Shown: piece after piece, positions 51,658 through 59,962 of the stretch
Layout: each line of letters starts with the position of its first letter
How positions within the stretch are numbered: position 1 is the first letter of the stretch
NCBI RefSeq assembly: GCF_004769635.1
Contig: NZ_RQGH01000035.1
Span: 14,904 to 78,903 of the forward strand
DNA from: Leptospira jelokensis
GTDB taxonomy: Bacteria > Spirochaetota > Leptospiria > Leptospirales > Leptospiraceae
Direction of reading: 5' to 3'
Length of the DNA stretch: 64,000 nt
Position numbers and translations under genes: made by a program
The notes under the pieces: model-generated
What the model was told of the DNA's origin: nothing
Database searches by the model: none
Seen by the model: the letters and a program-made list of their open reading frames with translations, nothing else

Positions 51658-52058
51658 TGGAGGTTCATCGAATCAAACTAGAATTACTTTCCCGTGAAGG
51701 TAATTCTACAGAAACAATTCTTGAACGAATAGAAAAGGAAGTCGAGGTAACAGAGCCCCAATTCCTTACCAAATTACTTGAAGCTATCGGTGAAGAAAAC
51801 GTTCCTGTAACCCATGTCTTCGAGATCATACCCGAACTTGAAACAAAATACATTTTGATGGAATGTAAATATGTTTCTGATGATTTTTCCTTGGGAATCA
51901 AAAAAGGACAGTTAGCACCTATATCATGTAAGTTTACGGAAACTGAAGCACCAAAATTGATAGAAGGAGGATTCCTTCTTTGGTTCGGTGAGATAGATTA
52001 TTTGGAAGTCTTAAGTTCAAATGCTCAAAAAGTAAAAGTTGAGATCTATGTAGGATGA
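51657..52058 (+). CDS. Structural protein of unknown function
   Basis: The protein has 133 residues with a GGAGGCC ribosome site. It is β-rich (KLELLSREGNSTETILERIEKEVEV; KYVSDDFSLGIKKGQLAPI) and acidic. It overlaps the fibre gene by 4 bp. It may be a fibre connector or completion protein; no family is recognised. Confidence 0.5.
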   Translation: MEVHRIKLELLSREGNSTETILERIEKEVEVTEPQFLTKLLEAIGEENVPVTHVFEIIPELETKYILMECKYVSDDFSLGIKKGQLAPISCKFTETEAPKLIEGGFLLWFGEIDYLEVLSSNAQKVKVEIYVG

Positions 52059-53668
52059 AGAAGCTTTACTATTACTTAATCGCTGGAATCTCTAATATTG
52101 TTCAACTAGGAAGGAGAGGCAACACTTTACGTTCCGAGCCTACCCATATTGAATTCAGATCTCCAACCAATTCTTTACTCAGAGTAAAAGTTGGCAATGC
52201 GGTTGAGTTAACAGATGCAGTCTCTCTAAATGATCTTCGAGAAAAGGTACTTCTGAATTACGGAACTCCTGTTCAAAATATTTCACAATTAACAGCGATT
52301 CCAAATGCAGAACGTAGAGATAAACAAATTCGCTACGTTGAAGATTTAAGAAGTTACTACCAGTTTGACGCAGAATCGAATGAATCCGTTCCAAATGTTG
52401 ACGATCCAAATAGAGTTTTTCTTCCAAACGATTTATCAAGTATTAACACAGGCAGATGGATTCAAACTCGCGGAAGGACAGAATACCACTCTGATTTACT
52501 TGGAATAGATGAAGGAGATGACCATCCTCAATACCAGCTTCGAAACGAGAGAAATAACGAAAACGGATATCCTGGACTTACATCAAATAGAGAAATCGAA
52601 GTACTATCAGGAAACCTTATCTCAGGAATCGTTACTTCGTTTCTAAGATCAATTGCGAATGTTGCGAGAACATGGAATTTACCAGATGCCAATGGAACTC
52701 TTACTACCGAAGAAAGGTTAGCTTCTGAAGTCACAACTATAAACGATGTACTAAGTAACAAAGAGAACTCACTACCAAGTGGAACTAGCGGCCAATTCTT
52801 AAATGGTTTGAAGGCAATGGTAGCTGTTGCGTGGAATTTTATCGAGGGTAAACCTAATGCTTTCCCTCCGATTACTCACGGACATTTGATATCAGAGGTT
52901 ATGGATCTTGAAGATACTTTATCGGCCAAGGCTGACTTAGTAGATGGGAAGGTTCCAGCATCCCAAGTACCAATTTTTGATCCAGCTTTACAAATCGTAG
53001 AGGATATTGATGAAAGGAATTCTATTTCACCAACCGGGAATCTTCCAGTTTATGTGAAGGACGCCTCGGATGATCCAAGTGTTACAACGGGTGGTGCATT
53101 TTACTTATTTGAACTTGCAAGTGAAACATGGATTAAATTATCAGAAATGGAGTCCATGGAAATTGTACAATCATGGGCAAATATATTAGATAAACCGACA
53201 ACATTTCCTCCATCGGCCCATGGTCACAACATAGCAGACGTAAGTGGACTTCAAACCGCTTTGGATGGGAAAAGAGCAGTTGGAAATATTCCTGGAAATG
53301 AAATAACTCAAGATGCAAGTCATAGATTTGTTACCGATGCGGAAAAAACTCTTTGGAATAATACAGCGCATAATGCAGGAGATATATCAGGATCTGTCTC
53401 ATTTTCGGGATTCAATGCGAACAGAATCTACAAAGCAAGACTGATAGGAAATGCAACCTTTACGACGATTTCGGGAGGTGTGACAGATCAAGTTTATGTA
53501 ATGAAATTTTTACAGGATGGAACGGGAGGAAGAACTATAACCCTTCCTTCCAACGTAAAAATTCCCACAGGCGAAACACCTGATACAGCTGCGAATCGAA
53601 TATCCATTCTTACAATGTATTTTGACGGAACTAACTATCTTGGATCTTGGAAGAAAGGCTGGATTTAA
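52055..53668 (+). CDS. Tail fibre protein with repeated HGH motifs
   Basis: This 537-residue protein has fibre features: DHPQYQLRNERN, PITHGHLISEVMDLEDTLSAK and PPSAHGHNIADVSGLQTALDGK. The two HGH-containing repeats of about 30 residues are typical of phage fibres such as λ Stf, where they may bind metal. The C-terminus is a β-rich lectin-like part. It probably binds a surface receptor. Confidence 0.75.
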   Translation: MKKLYYYLIAGISNIVQLGRRGNTLRSEPTHIEFRSPTNSLLRVKVGNAVELTDAVSLNDLREKVLLNYGTPVQNISQLTAIPNAERRDKQIRYVEDLRSYYQFDAESNESVPNVDDPNRVFLPNDLSSINTGRWIQTRGRTEYHSDLLGIDEGDDHPQYQLRNERNNENGYPGLTSNREIEVLSGNLISGIVTSFLRSIANVARTWNLPDANGTLTTEERLASEVTTINDVLSNKENSLPSGTSGQFLNGLKAMVAVAWNFIEGKPNAFPPITHGHLISEVMDLEDTLSAKADLVDGKVPASQVPIFDPALQIVEDIDERNSISPTGNLPVYVKDASDDPSVTTGGAFYLFELASETWIKLSEMESMEIVQSWANILDKPTTFPPSAHGHNIADVSGLQTALDGKRAVGNIPGNEITQDASHRFVTDAEKTLWNNTAHNAGDISGSVSFSGFNANRIYKARLIGNATFTTISGGVTDQVYVMKFLQDGTGGRTITLPSNVKIPTGETPDTAANRISILTMYFDGTNYLGSWKKGWI

Positions 53669-54034
53669 ATGTTAGCAATGTTATTTCAGGAATCGAATCC
53701 ACCATCCAGTTATACAGGAAACATGGTAGCGGGATTTGGCAACATTGGATTCCCTAATATTTTTACCGGGTATAGTAGTTTTTCACCCACTATAGGAAAT
53801 CTTTCACCTGCTATATTTGAAGGACTTGAAATTACTGCGATAAGGCACCACATTGCCAGTAATTTACATATATTAGGTTTCTTACCATCTCGACCATCTC
53901 CGGATTTAACTAGTATCAAAATTAATGAAACAGAGTATAGTCTTACGATATTTGACACAAAATTTTATACTTTTTCCCCAGGTTCTTCTCTTTTTGTAAA
54001 TGGCCAATCGTATACTATCGAGTTCATAAGATAA
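53669..54034 (+). CDS. Tail-fibre-associated protein with duplicated C-terminal tag
   Basis: The protein has 121 residues starting right after the fibre stop. It is Gly/Phe/Pro-rich with no known domain. Its last ~45 residues (SIKINETEYSLTIF, then SLFVNGQSYTIEFIR) are repeated, with few changes, at the C-terminus of the next gene. The last ~50 bp differ at only a few positions. The tag looks like a β-rich docking motif. Confidence 0.55.
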   Translation: MLAMLFQESNPPSSYTGNMVAGFGNIGFPNIFTGYSSFSPTIGNLSPAIFEGLEITAIRHHIASNLHILGFLPSRPSPDLTSIKINETEYSLTIFDTKFYTFSPGSSLFVNGQSYTIEFIR

Positions 54035-54504
54035 TGGAAATCGGAATCAAAGAACTTATTACAATCGGAATCGCTCTTGCTGTGTATTTCGTAAGAAACG
54101 AAAACCAAAAATCTGTCTCCTTAATGGATAGGGATTTAGAGGCAAAAATTCAATCCAACAAAGATATGATTGTCCAAGTTAAAAATGATAGCGACAAATC
54201 AAACGAACGTTTAATGGCAAAACTTGGAAACATAGAGGAAGATACAAAAAGAACTGAGAATGCAATCAAAAGTCTCACTGGTGAATCCTCCGCAACACGT
54301 GATCTCGTTTTAAAAATGTATGAGCATGTTCTCGCCTTTTCTAGTCAACTTGGAGCCAACTTATCGAAGATAAAAATTAATAATACAGAATATAATTTAA
54401 ATATTATTGGTAATCTAACTTCATACTCTTTTGGCCCTAGTGGGTCAGGTGCTTCTTCTCTTTTTGTAAACGGCCAATCTTACACAATCGAGTTTATAAG
54501 ATAA
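54034..54504 (+). CDS. Membrane-anchored coiled-coil protein with duplicated C-terminal tag
   Basis: The protein has 156 residues. An N-terminal helix (ELITIGIALAVYFV) is followed by a long coiled coil (LMDRDLEAKIQSNKDMIVQV) and the same tag as the previous protein (NLSKIKINNTEYNLNII, SLFVNGQSYTIEFIR). It overlaps that gene by 1 bp. Topology would resemble a holin accessory or a fibre anchored to the membrane. Confidence 0.55.
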   Translation: MEIGIKELITIGIALAVYFVRNENQKSVSLMDRDLEAKIQSNKDMIVQVKNDSDKSNERLMAKLGNIEEDTKRTENAIKSLTGESSATRDLVLKMYEHVLAFSSQLGANLSKIKINNTEYNLNIIGNLTSYSFGPSGSGASSLFVNGQSYTIEFIR

Positions 54505-54519
54505 GGTAAAAGTATAACC

Positions 54520-55215
54520 ATGTCATTTTGGGAATTCGTTAACTTACATGTATGGGTAGTGATCTTTGTCGCACTACCTATGATATTTGTCTTATTATTT
54601 CTAACACTATGGGGAATCGTCCTACTTTTAAAAACCAACAGAGTGTTAGTGGATACGAAATGGATACAATTCAAACCGGAAGAAAATAAAAAGCTTCCAC
54701 TTCTGATTCATGTCATGCGAGATAAATTGGTTTTTGGGCAATTAAATTTACTCAGAGATTATTTTTCTGCTCACGTTGCATGTGTAATTTCTCTTCACAA
54801 TGGAGGGAAATTCAATAATGGCCTTTCGGTCCAAAAATGGACATTGACTCATGACTGTGCTGCAGATGGCCATATCACTTTTTACAACAAAGGATTAAAA
54901 TTTAAGGACCAGCTTGTCTCTCAATCCGAATGGGTTGAAGAAGTTATCACAAAGGATGAATTTTTCTTATCGATTGAAAACATGGCCGAATCTTCCGCAT
55001 GGAGAAGGGAGTTTGTTCGAAATGCAATTCGTCACGGGTTTCTTAAGCTAGTAGAAACAGATGAAAATCCTGAGATCATAATCGGTTTATTTTTCAGACA
55101 TGAAAAGAGGGAAGATGAATTCACGTTCAACAGACATATAATTCGGGAATATTCAGATAGAATTTCTTCCATTCTAAAAACTGGAACGGGGAATCAGGAT
55201 TCGAAAGAATTATGA
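54520..55215 (+). CDS. Membrane-anchored protein, possibly GAF-like
   Basis: This 231-residue protein has one strong transmembrane helix (VVIFVALPMIFVLLFLTLWG) at the N-terminus. A soluble domain follows with ACVISLHNGGKFNNGLSVQK; the pattern V..xSLHNGG is like GAF-type proteins in phages, but this is weak. It lies after the fibre genes. The function is unknown, perhaps superinfection exclusion. Confidence 0.45.
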   Translation: MSFWEFVNLHVWVVIFVALPMIFVLLFLTLWGIVLLLKTNRVLVDTKWIQFKPEENKKLPLLIHVMRDKLVFGQLNLLRDYFSAHVACVISLHNGGKFNNGLSVQKWTLTHDCAADGHITFYNKGLKFKDQLVSQSEWVEEVITKDEFFLSIENMAESSAWRREFVRNAIRHGFLKLVETDENPEIIIGLFFRHEKREDEFTFNRHIIREYSDRISSILKTGTGNQDSKEL

Positions 55216-55231
55216 ATACTCCAAAATCCTT

Positions 55232-55906
55232 TTACAGAATTTTAAATGGTCTTTTCTCAATTTGTTTAAATACCGCTTCAATATTAATGTTATTTGGGTG
55301 TTTGAGAAATTCCCGAAATGAATCCAACGGTATCGTTTTTTGATCTGAGTATTGGCTAAAGAATTCTGTGAATGAAACTCTTATCGTGTCCAGAATGAAA
55401 TCGTAGATACGCCTTTCTTTATCTATATCACTAATATTTTTTGGTGTAACATGAAATTCTTTTTGGAGTTTATAGCTTAAAAAATGTCCAAGTGGACTAA
55501 TATGGAAAAGTGCTTCATCATCTGATAATTCAGAATAATTTTGTTTATTAGTCACTTCCAACACTTTAGCTTTACTCAAAAAATGAAGTTCAAAGGAAAA
55601 TATTTTCCTATACAATGTATTATTTTGAAGTCCGTTCAAAAACCTGTACATGAAAGAATATTTAATATATTCAAAATATGCATCACTCAATCGTGTTTGG
55701 ATATCTGTTGGATCAAAACTATCCGTAAATCCACGTATATGCGGTGCGTATCTAGCTACCCATTCTTTCATAAGTTGAGTGGTGATAGCCGTTCTTTCTT
55801 TTGATAGAGTTTTTAAATGTATTCTTACTTCAGCGCTGGAGTGCTGAATTATAAGATCGAGTTTGTCTCGTGCTGTTGAGTATGAAATTTCTTGACGGGA
55901 TGGCAA
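55232..55906 (-). CDS. Unknown protein, second gene of minus-strand cassette
   Basis: This 224-residue soluble protein is helical (IYDFILDTIRVSFTEFFSQY; LDLIIQHSSAEVRIHLKTL). It lies 6 bp after the 71-codon gene. The pair is opposite in strand to the neighbouring plus-strand genes and is more AT-rich. No family is recognised. It may be the effector of a two-gene module. Confidence 0.5.
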   Translation of the reverse strand: MPSRQEISYSTARDKLDLIIQHSSAEVRIHLKTLSKERTAITTQLMKEWVARYAPHIRGFTDSFDPTDIQTRLSDAYFEYIKYSFMYRFLNGLQNNTLYRKIFSFELHFLSKAKVLEVTNKQNYSELSDDEALFHISPLGHFLSYKLQKEFHVTPKNISDIDKERRIYDFILDTIRVSFTEFFSQYSDQKTIPLDSFREFLKHPNNINIEAVFKQIEKRPFKIL

Positions 55907-55912
55907 AATTTA

Positions 55913-56128
55913 TTATTGAAGGGAACGAAGAAGCTTTCTAACTTTTTGATTTTCTAAGTCCCTTTCGAGCGCTTTGTCTAACTCAGGCGTTTCCTGCAAA
56001 AGATAAAAGGGGTTATAACGAGGAGCATCGTTTTTCTCTCTTTCGATGGCCATTTCAATGCCTCGCTCGACCTGTTCTTCGTTGTATTCAAAATTCTTTA
56101 GGAATTCAGAGAGCATATTGTCAGTCAT
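55913..56128 (-). CDS. Small antitoxin-like protein, first gene of minus-strand cassette
   Basis: The product has 71 residues, charged and helical (EYNEEQVERGIEMAIEREKN; RDLENQKVRKLLRSLQ). It lacks known HTH or RHH motifs. An 18-bp palindrome 32 nt upstream fits autoregulation. Gene order (small, then larger) is like a toxin–antitoxin pair, but that role is only inferred. Confidence 0.45.
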   Translation of the reverse strand: MTDNMLSEFLKNFEYNEEQVERGIEMAIEREKNDAPRYNPFYLLQETPELDKALERDLENQKVRKLLRSLQ

Positions 56129-56159
56129 TTATAATAAATCCCTGGAATCAATCATCATT

Positions 56160-56177
56160 TATAGGAACATTCCTATA
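56160..56177. promoter_or_regulatory. 18-bp palindrome before the minus-strand cassette
   Basis: TATAGGAA-CA-TTCCTATA is a perfect 8+8 bp palindrome at 32 nt from the start of the 71-codon gene. It is probably an operator. Confidence 0.5.
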
Positions 56178-56269
56178 TTGGGCTGGAATTCTATTCCTAT
56201 TTCTAAGTCTGTCACCCTTTTTTTTACCATCGGCCAAAATTCCCTTTTTTTATCGAAATTCTAGCTTTT

Positions 56270-56307
56270 GGACAAAATCCGTGACAAAAATAGGGTCGAT
56301 TTTGTCC
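56270..56307. repeat. Inverted repeat after the portal gene
   Basis: GGACAAAATC and GATTTTGTCC are perfect 10-bp arms with an 18-nt loop. GTGACA/TGTCAC words flank it at 56215, 56281 and 56315. It may end the portal transcript or regulate the next genes on the minus strand. Confidence 0.45.
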
Positions 56308-56347
56308 TAGACTCTGTCACGAGTCCAATAATACGATCTAAGGAATC

Positions 56348-57973
56348 CTACTCTTCCTCGAACTCAAGATCTTCATCAAAAGGATAGGAATCATCATTCG
56401 GAATATTTTCTTCCGATTCCTCCTCTGGGTACTGATCCATGGATGGCTGATTCACTCCCATCATATGCTGCATAAATGTAGGATTGAGAATGAGCGCACC
56501 TGCTTTCTTAGTAGTTTCTGGATCCTCACCATACATATCTGCCATAACTTTTCCAAGGGTAGGTAAATCCTGAGCGACTCGTACTTCATCAATAGTACGA
56601 AAATGCATTACTTCATCTTTCATCTTGGCCAGTTTCTCTTTTTCGTCTTCAGGATCCTTTCCAGAAAAAGAAACTCGGAAAGCGTCATACTCAGGAAAGT
56701 ATAACTTCACTTTGTTGAAAACAGACTCGAAATAAGTAAGCAGTGATTTTTTTGCCCTAGTCATCGATCCTTTGATCTTATCTGATTGATTAGCTTCTGC
56801 CAATGTCTGAGATCCTAGAAGTCTAAGTCCGAGCTCTGCTTGGTCCATTCCATGACCCATAAGAACGAAAGAGACAAGCCATTGCATAAAATCTTTGAAT
56901 AACATATCATTCGCCAAGTTCAAAGGAGTCCATTTTATCTCACCTGCTGAAGAAGACATGATAGGTATTCCATGACTGTCATCTAAACCAGAAACCATTT
57001 CTCTCCATTGAATCTCCAATGCTTCAATAGAGTCCTGAGACAAATCTCCCATGACTGATAAAAAACCTGGAGGAGGTTGCCTAGTGAATCGATCTCGATT
57101 GTACTTTAGTGAATTGATAACTCCAATAAGATCCAACATAACAGCTTCCAAAGGAGAAAATCCCCATCCTCTTAATTGGATGTCGGAGAGATGATTTTTG
57201 TGAGTCCAGATCAATTCATCTGGTCCAAAAGTTTCCACAACATTGTTATCTACGATTTGCACATAGCGAATGGACCTGTCACCTAAGTATCCTTTATCGA
57301 CGTCTACAGGGAAAATTGTCGTAGGATCCAAATATTTCATTTCAATCGGCTTCCCGAAATGATTCTTAACTATGTAAAGAGCAATTCCATCGACAGAAAG
57401 AGTATCTCTTAACATCATTTCAAAAACTGGATATAAGTGATCTCTTTCCGACCAACCCGCGACTCGATCTCCCATTAGTTTGAAGAAATCTCCGCAAGTC
57501 TTCATTAGGGATTCTATTTCAGGAGAGATCTTTTCCGCTTCATCTTCCATGACAAACCAGATGCCTTCTTTACGACTTACGGTTGCAAATCTTATGAGGT
57601 CATCGATTCGGATTGTATGAATTGCGGAAATAATTGATGTTCCGTACGTTGCCTGTTTGAGCATCGAATAGTCAATTCTCCAAACAGGTCTGAGTCTAAC
57701 TCCATCTGCCATCATTTGGGATTGCTCCCAAGTATAAACAGGAGTCTTCGAATACTTTCCAGCAACACCGGGTGAATCAACGGTTCCAAGGAATGACTTG
57801 GCGAGCGTTAGAAGCTTTTCGTTTACTTTTCCAGGGTTTACCGGATCGTTTTTCTGAGTATTTCCTGGAATTTCCCTGTATATCCCATCTTTATCTAGTT
57901 CGAGTTTTCTTTCTTTTTGGCGAATTCGTTTGAGTAAATTCTTCTCATATTCAGGTCCACGAGGTCTTGGCAT
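56348..57973 (-). CDS. Portal protein
   Basis: This 541-residue protein shows the portal pattern: QATYGTSIISAIHTIRIDDL (stem side), SVDGIALYIVKN, KYLDPTTIFPV, ELIWTHKNHLSDIQLRGWGFSPLEA, SLKYNRDRFTRQPPPGFL and LLGSQTLAEANQSDK. The C-terminus is acidic (DSYPFDEDLEFEEE). It forms the ring through which DNA enters and leaves the head. It is the only head gene on the minus strand, about 32 kb from terminase; in most tailed phages the two are adjacent. The start is ATG 57973. Confidence 0.87.
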   Translation of the reverse strand: MPRPRGPEYEKNLLKRIRQKERKLELDKDGIYREIPGNTQKNDPVNPGKVNEKLLTLAKSFLGTVDSPGVAGKYSKTPVYTWEQSQMMADGVRLRPVWRIDYSMLKQATYGTSIISAIHTIRIDDLIRFATVSRKEGIWFVMEDEAEKISPEIESLMKTCGDFFKLMGDRVAGWSERDHLYPVFEMMLRDTLSVDGIALYIVKNHFGKPIEMKYLDPTTIFPVDVDKGYLGDRSIRYVQIVDNNVVETFGPDELIWTHKNHLSDIQLRGWGFSPLEAVMLDLIGVINSLKYNRDRFTRQPPPGFLSVMGDLSQDSIEALEIQWREMVSGLDDSHGIPIMSSSAGEIKWTPLNLANDMLFKDFMQWLVSFVLMGHGMDQAELGLRLLGSQTLAEANQSDKIKGSMTRAKKSLLTYFESVFNKVKLYFPEYDAFRVSFSGKDPEDEKEKLAKMKDEVMHFRTIDEVRVAQDLPTLGKVMADMYGEDPETTKKAGALILNPTFMQHMMGVNQPSMDQYPEEESEENIPNDDSYPFDEDLEFEEE

Positions 57974-58008
57974 GAACCTAGAGTATTTGATTGGATTCTA
58001 TCGGTGGG

Positions 58009-58075
58009 AATTTCCTGGGTTTTTCCGCGAATTTCCCTGAATTTCCGTCAATTTCCAGGGGATATTCAGGAAATT
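58009..58075. repeat. AATTTCC repeat array upstream of the portal gene
   Basis: AATTTCC begins at 58009, 58030, 58040 and 58050 (the last three exactly 10 bp apart), with an inverted copy GGAAATT at 58069. The array lies between the portal start and the 43-bp element. Ten-bp phasing is typical of a protein binding one DNA face. Confidence 0.55.
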
Positions 58076-58118
58076 GAAATATCGGAAATAATCCCGTTCA
58101 AAGACTTTTCCGATATTT
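58076..58118 (-). repeat. 43-bp duplicated element, copy 2
   Basis: This is the inverted identical copy of 11233–11275, with arms of 12 bp and an 18-nt spacer. The rightward arm ends 26 nt before ATG 58141, the spacing found at other phage starts. It sits in the divergent region between portal and the adaptor operon. Confidence 0.8.
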
Positions 58119-58140
58119 TCAGATTCGCAAGAATCTTTCT

Positions 58141-58464
58141 ATGAAATCAATCACCTTACAGGACTGGGATCGACTTAAACTCCAAAATCAATTTACAATT
58201 CCAGGAGATGCGACTGCTACAGATCCGGAAACAGGGATTTTAACGAAAGCAAAACGTATTTTTTATATCACTCGAATTCTCGCGACAGCTGGATGGACTA
58301 TCATCGGTGAAGGAAACAATGCAGATCCACAACTCCGATCGATAACAATCACTGGAAACGGAACAGAGAAATTCGAGATTCTTCCTCTTTGTTTTTCCAA
58401 AGTCACTACCTTAACAGGTATTACTTCAATATCTGGATTTTGGATATCTGCTTCGGAATTTTAA
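58141..58464 (+). CDS. Structural protein of unknown function
   Basis: The protein has 107 residues. Strand-rich with a C-terminal Ser/Gly/Thr part (ITITGNGTEKFEILPLCFSK), it could be a head or tail fibre tip or decoration. No family is recognised. It is the first gene of the operon after the 43-bp element. Confidence 0.5.
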   Translation: MKSITLQDWDRLKLQNQFTIPGDATATDPETGILTKAKRIFYITRILATAGWTIIGEGNNADPQLRSITITGNGTEKFEILPLCFSKVTTLTGITSISGFWISASEF

Positions 58465-58986
58465 GTGCTAGCTTCACCTTACAAAGAAAAGACTCTTCAA
58501 CTCCTAAAATCGATCTGGAAGAGTGGTAAACCTGGCCTAGTTCAAAAGAACATTATTGATAAGACAGGAAGGAAACAAACTAAATGGATCCGACCAGGTG
58601 AAGTAAATACTCCAATCGAAAAGAAACGCGAGGAAGCCAAACAACAGCGTAGGCGACAAGTAAGTTTGCCAAATCACTCGGATGAAGACAAAGCCAAAAT
58701 CGAAAAGATGATTTCGAAGCACAAGGAATTTGAAAATCGAGCACGCGAACAGAGACGAGTGTATGGCTCCGGCCCGATGTTACCAAAGCCTGGACTGATT
58801 ATGAGGGTTTATGCGAGGGGGAAGGTGAACGTAGGTGGGATGTTAGCGGAAATAAAGAAGGTTGCGGAGGATGGTAAGACGATATTTGCAGAATTGACTT
58901 CAGGAAAAGTTTACAGCTTCCCAATTGATCAGCTGCAATTCGCCAAATCGAAATTACCATATGATCACCTTAGGAGAGATAAATGA
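58465..58986 (+). CDS. Basic phage protein of unknown function
   Basis: The protein has 173 residues from GTG 58465, directly after the previous stop. VQKNIIDKTGRKQTKWIRPG resembles a motif at the start of several phage polyvalent proteins (compare 44448). A basic helix (KKREEAKQQRRRQVSLPNH) follows, then an SH3-like β-domain (GKVNVGGMLAEIKKVAEDG). It may bind nucleic acid and be packaged. Confidence 0.5.
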   Translation: MLASPYKEKTLQLLKSIWKSGKPGLVQKNIIDKTGRKQTKWIRPGEVNTPIEKKREEAKQQRRRQVSLPNHSDEDKAKIEKMISKHKEFENRAREQRRVYGSGPMLPKPGLIMRVYARGKVNVGGMLAEIKKVAEDGKTIFAELTSGKVYSFPIDQLQFAKSKLPYDHLRRDK

Positions 58987-59918
58987 CAGGTTACGGATAT
59001 GAAGGCACTCTTAATAAAAATGAATCCAATTACGATTACTCGGATCTGGCTATTAAAGTTTATCCAGATAAAGCCAAAGATCCTATTCCTCCAAAATGGG
59101 GGTGCCTGATACATCCAGATGAGTGTAGAAGAATCCTTTTCCTAGGTAACGAACCTTTGGTGACAACGAGAGGAACACAACTAGAAAACTTCCAACTTAA
59201 AAATTGGATTGATCAGACTGTTTTAAGTTTTGGACAAATGATAGAATGGGATATTTATCCGCGACTTTGGCGTCATAGACCGTCACCTAACGCAATTGGT
59301 CGAACAGACTTGGATCCCTCTGGTGAAATCGAAGAATTTGCCGAATGGGAAGATAGGTATGACTACAATCCGACAAGATCGTCAAAATTCCTCGTTCGCT
59401 TGCGGAAGAAAAACGTATGCGCTGTGCACAAGTGGATGCTTGTGAGCCCATGGACCGGGAGTAGGTTTATCGATCTTCGAGAGAGAATGGTAGCGAAATT
59501 CAGAGAGGGGATTTTGGAGGCGGTGTTTGTGAGAACACCTTGGGGTGGACTTGCGCCGAATCCAGTTGGATTACAAGCATGGAGAGGAATGGGAGTTGGG
59601 GGAGGAGTTTTTCCTGGAGCTTACGAAATCGATTACACAACCGGATACGATCATGCGAGTCGAGTTCCTATGGAGCTCAAGGATGCTGTCTTAAAATACT
59701 TTACGATTTGTGTAATGTCATCTTATGGAGATGGAATTATTGGAGGTGTTTCCAATTATTCAACTTCGGTAGGTGTGATTTCCGAGAGCCTTGGAACAAC
59801 AATGTCAGCGACTTCAGCATTTTTTGGTGCTCGTATCAAACAGCTATCAGATGAACTTGTAGATTGGCATAAAAAGTTCAAAGGCAAATACACAGGAATC
59901 AAATTCGGAGTCCTGTAA
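58983..59918 (+). CDS. Head–tail adaptor-like protein
   Basis: This 311-residue protein overlaps the previous gene by 4 bp. It has ENFQLKNWIDQTVLSFGQMI, RMVAKFREGILEA and GAYEIDYTTGYDHASRVPME, then helical AVLKYFTICVMSSYGDGII. The YEIDYTTG…P.elk.av..y pattern is common in head completion or connector proteins. Role by pattern and proximity to portal. Confidence 0.55.
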   Translation: MTGYGYEGTLNKNESNYDYSDLAIKVYPDKAKDPIPPKWGCLIHPDECRRILFLGNEPLVTTRGTQLENFQLKNWIDQTVLSFGQMIEWDIYPRLWRHRPSPNAIGRTDLDPSGEIEEFAEWEDRYDYNPTRSSKFLVRLRKKNVCAVHKWMLVSPWTGSRFIDLRERMVAKFREGILEAVFVRTPWGGLAPNPVGLQAWRGMGVGGGVFPGAYEIDYTTGYDHASRVPMELKDAVLKYFTICVMSSYGDGIIGGVSNYSTSVGVISESLGTTMSATSAFFGARIKQLSDELVDWHKKFKGKYTGIKFGVL

Positions 59919-59924
59919 GGATCC

Positions 59925-59934
59925 TTTTCCGATA
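59925..59934 (+). promoter_or_regulatory. TTTTCCGATA element before the lysis cassette
   Basis: TTTTCCGATA ends 29 nt before ATG 59963 in a short gap. It is part of the recurrent element set. Confidence 0.5.
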
Positions 59935-59962
59935 AGAATTCTTTAATCTATTCTTGAGAGAT

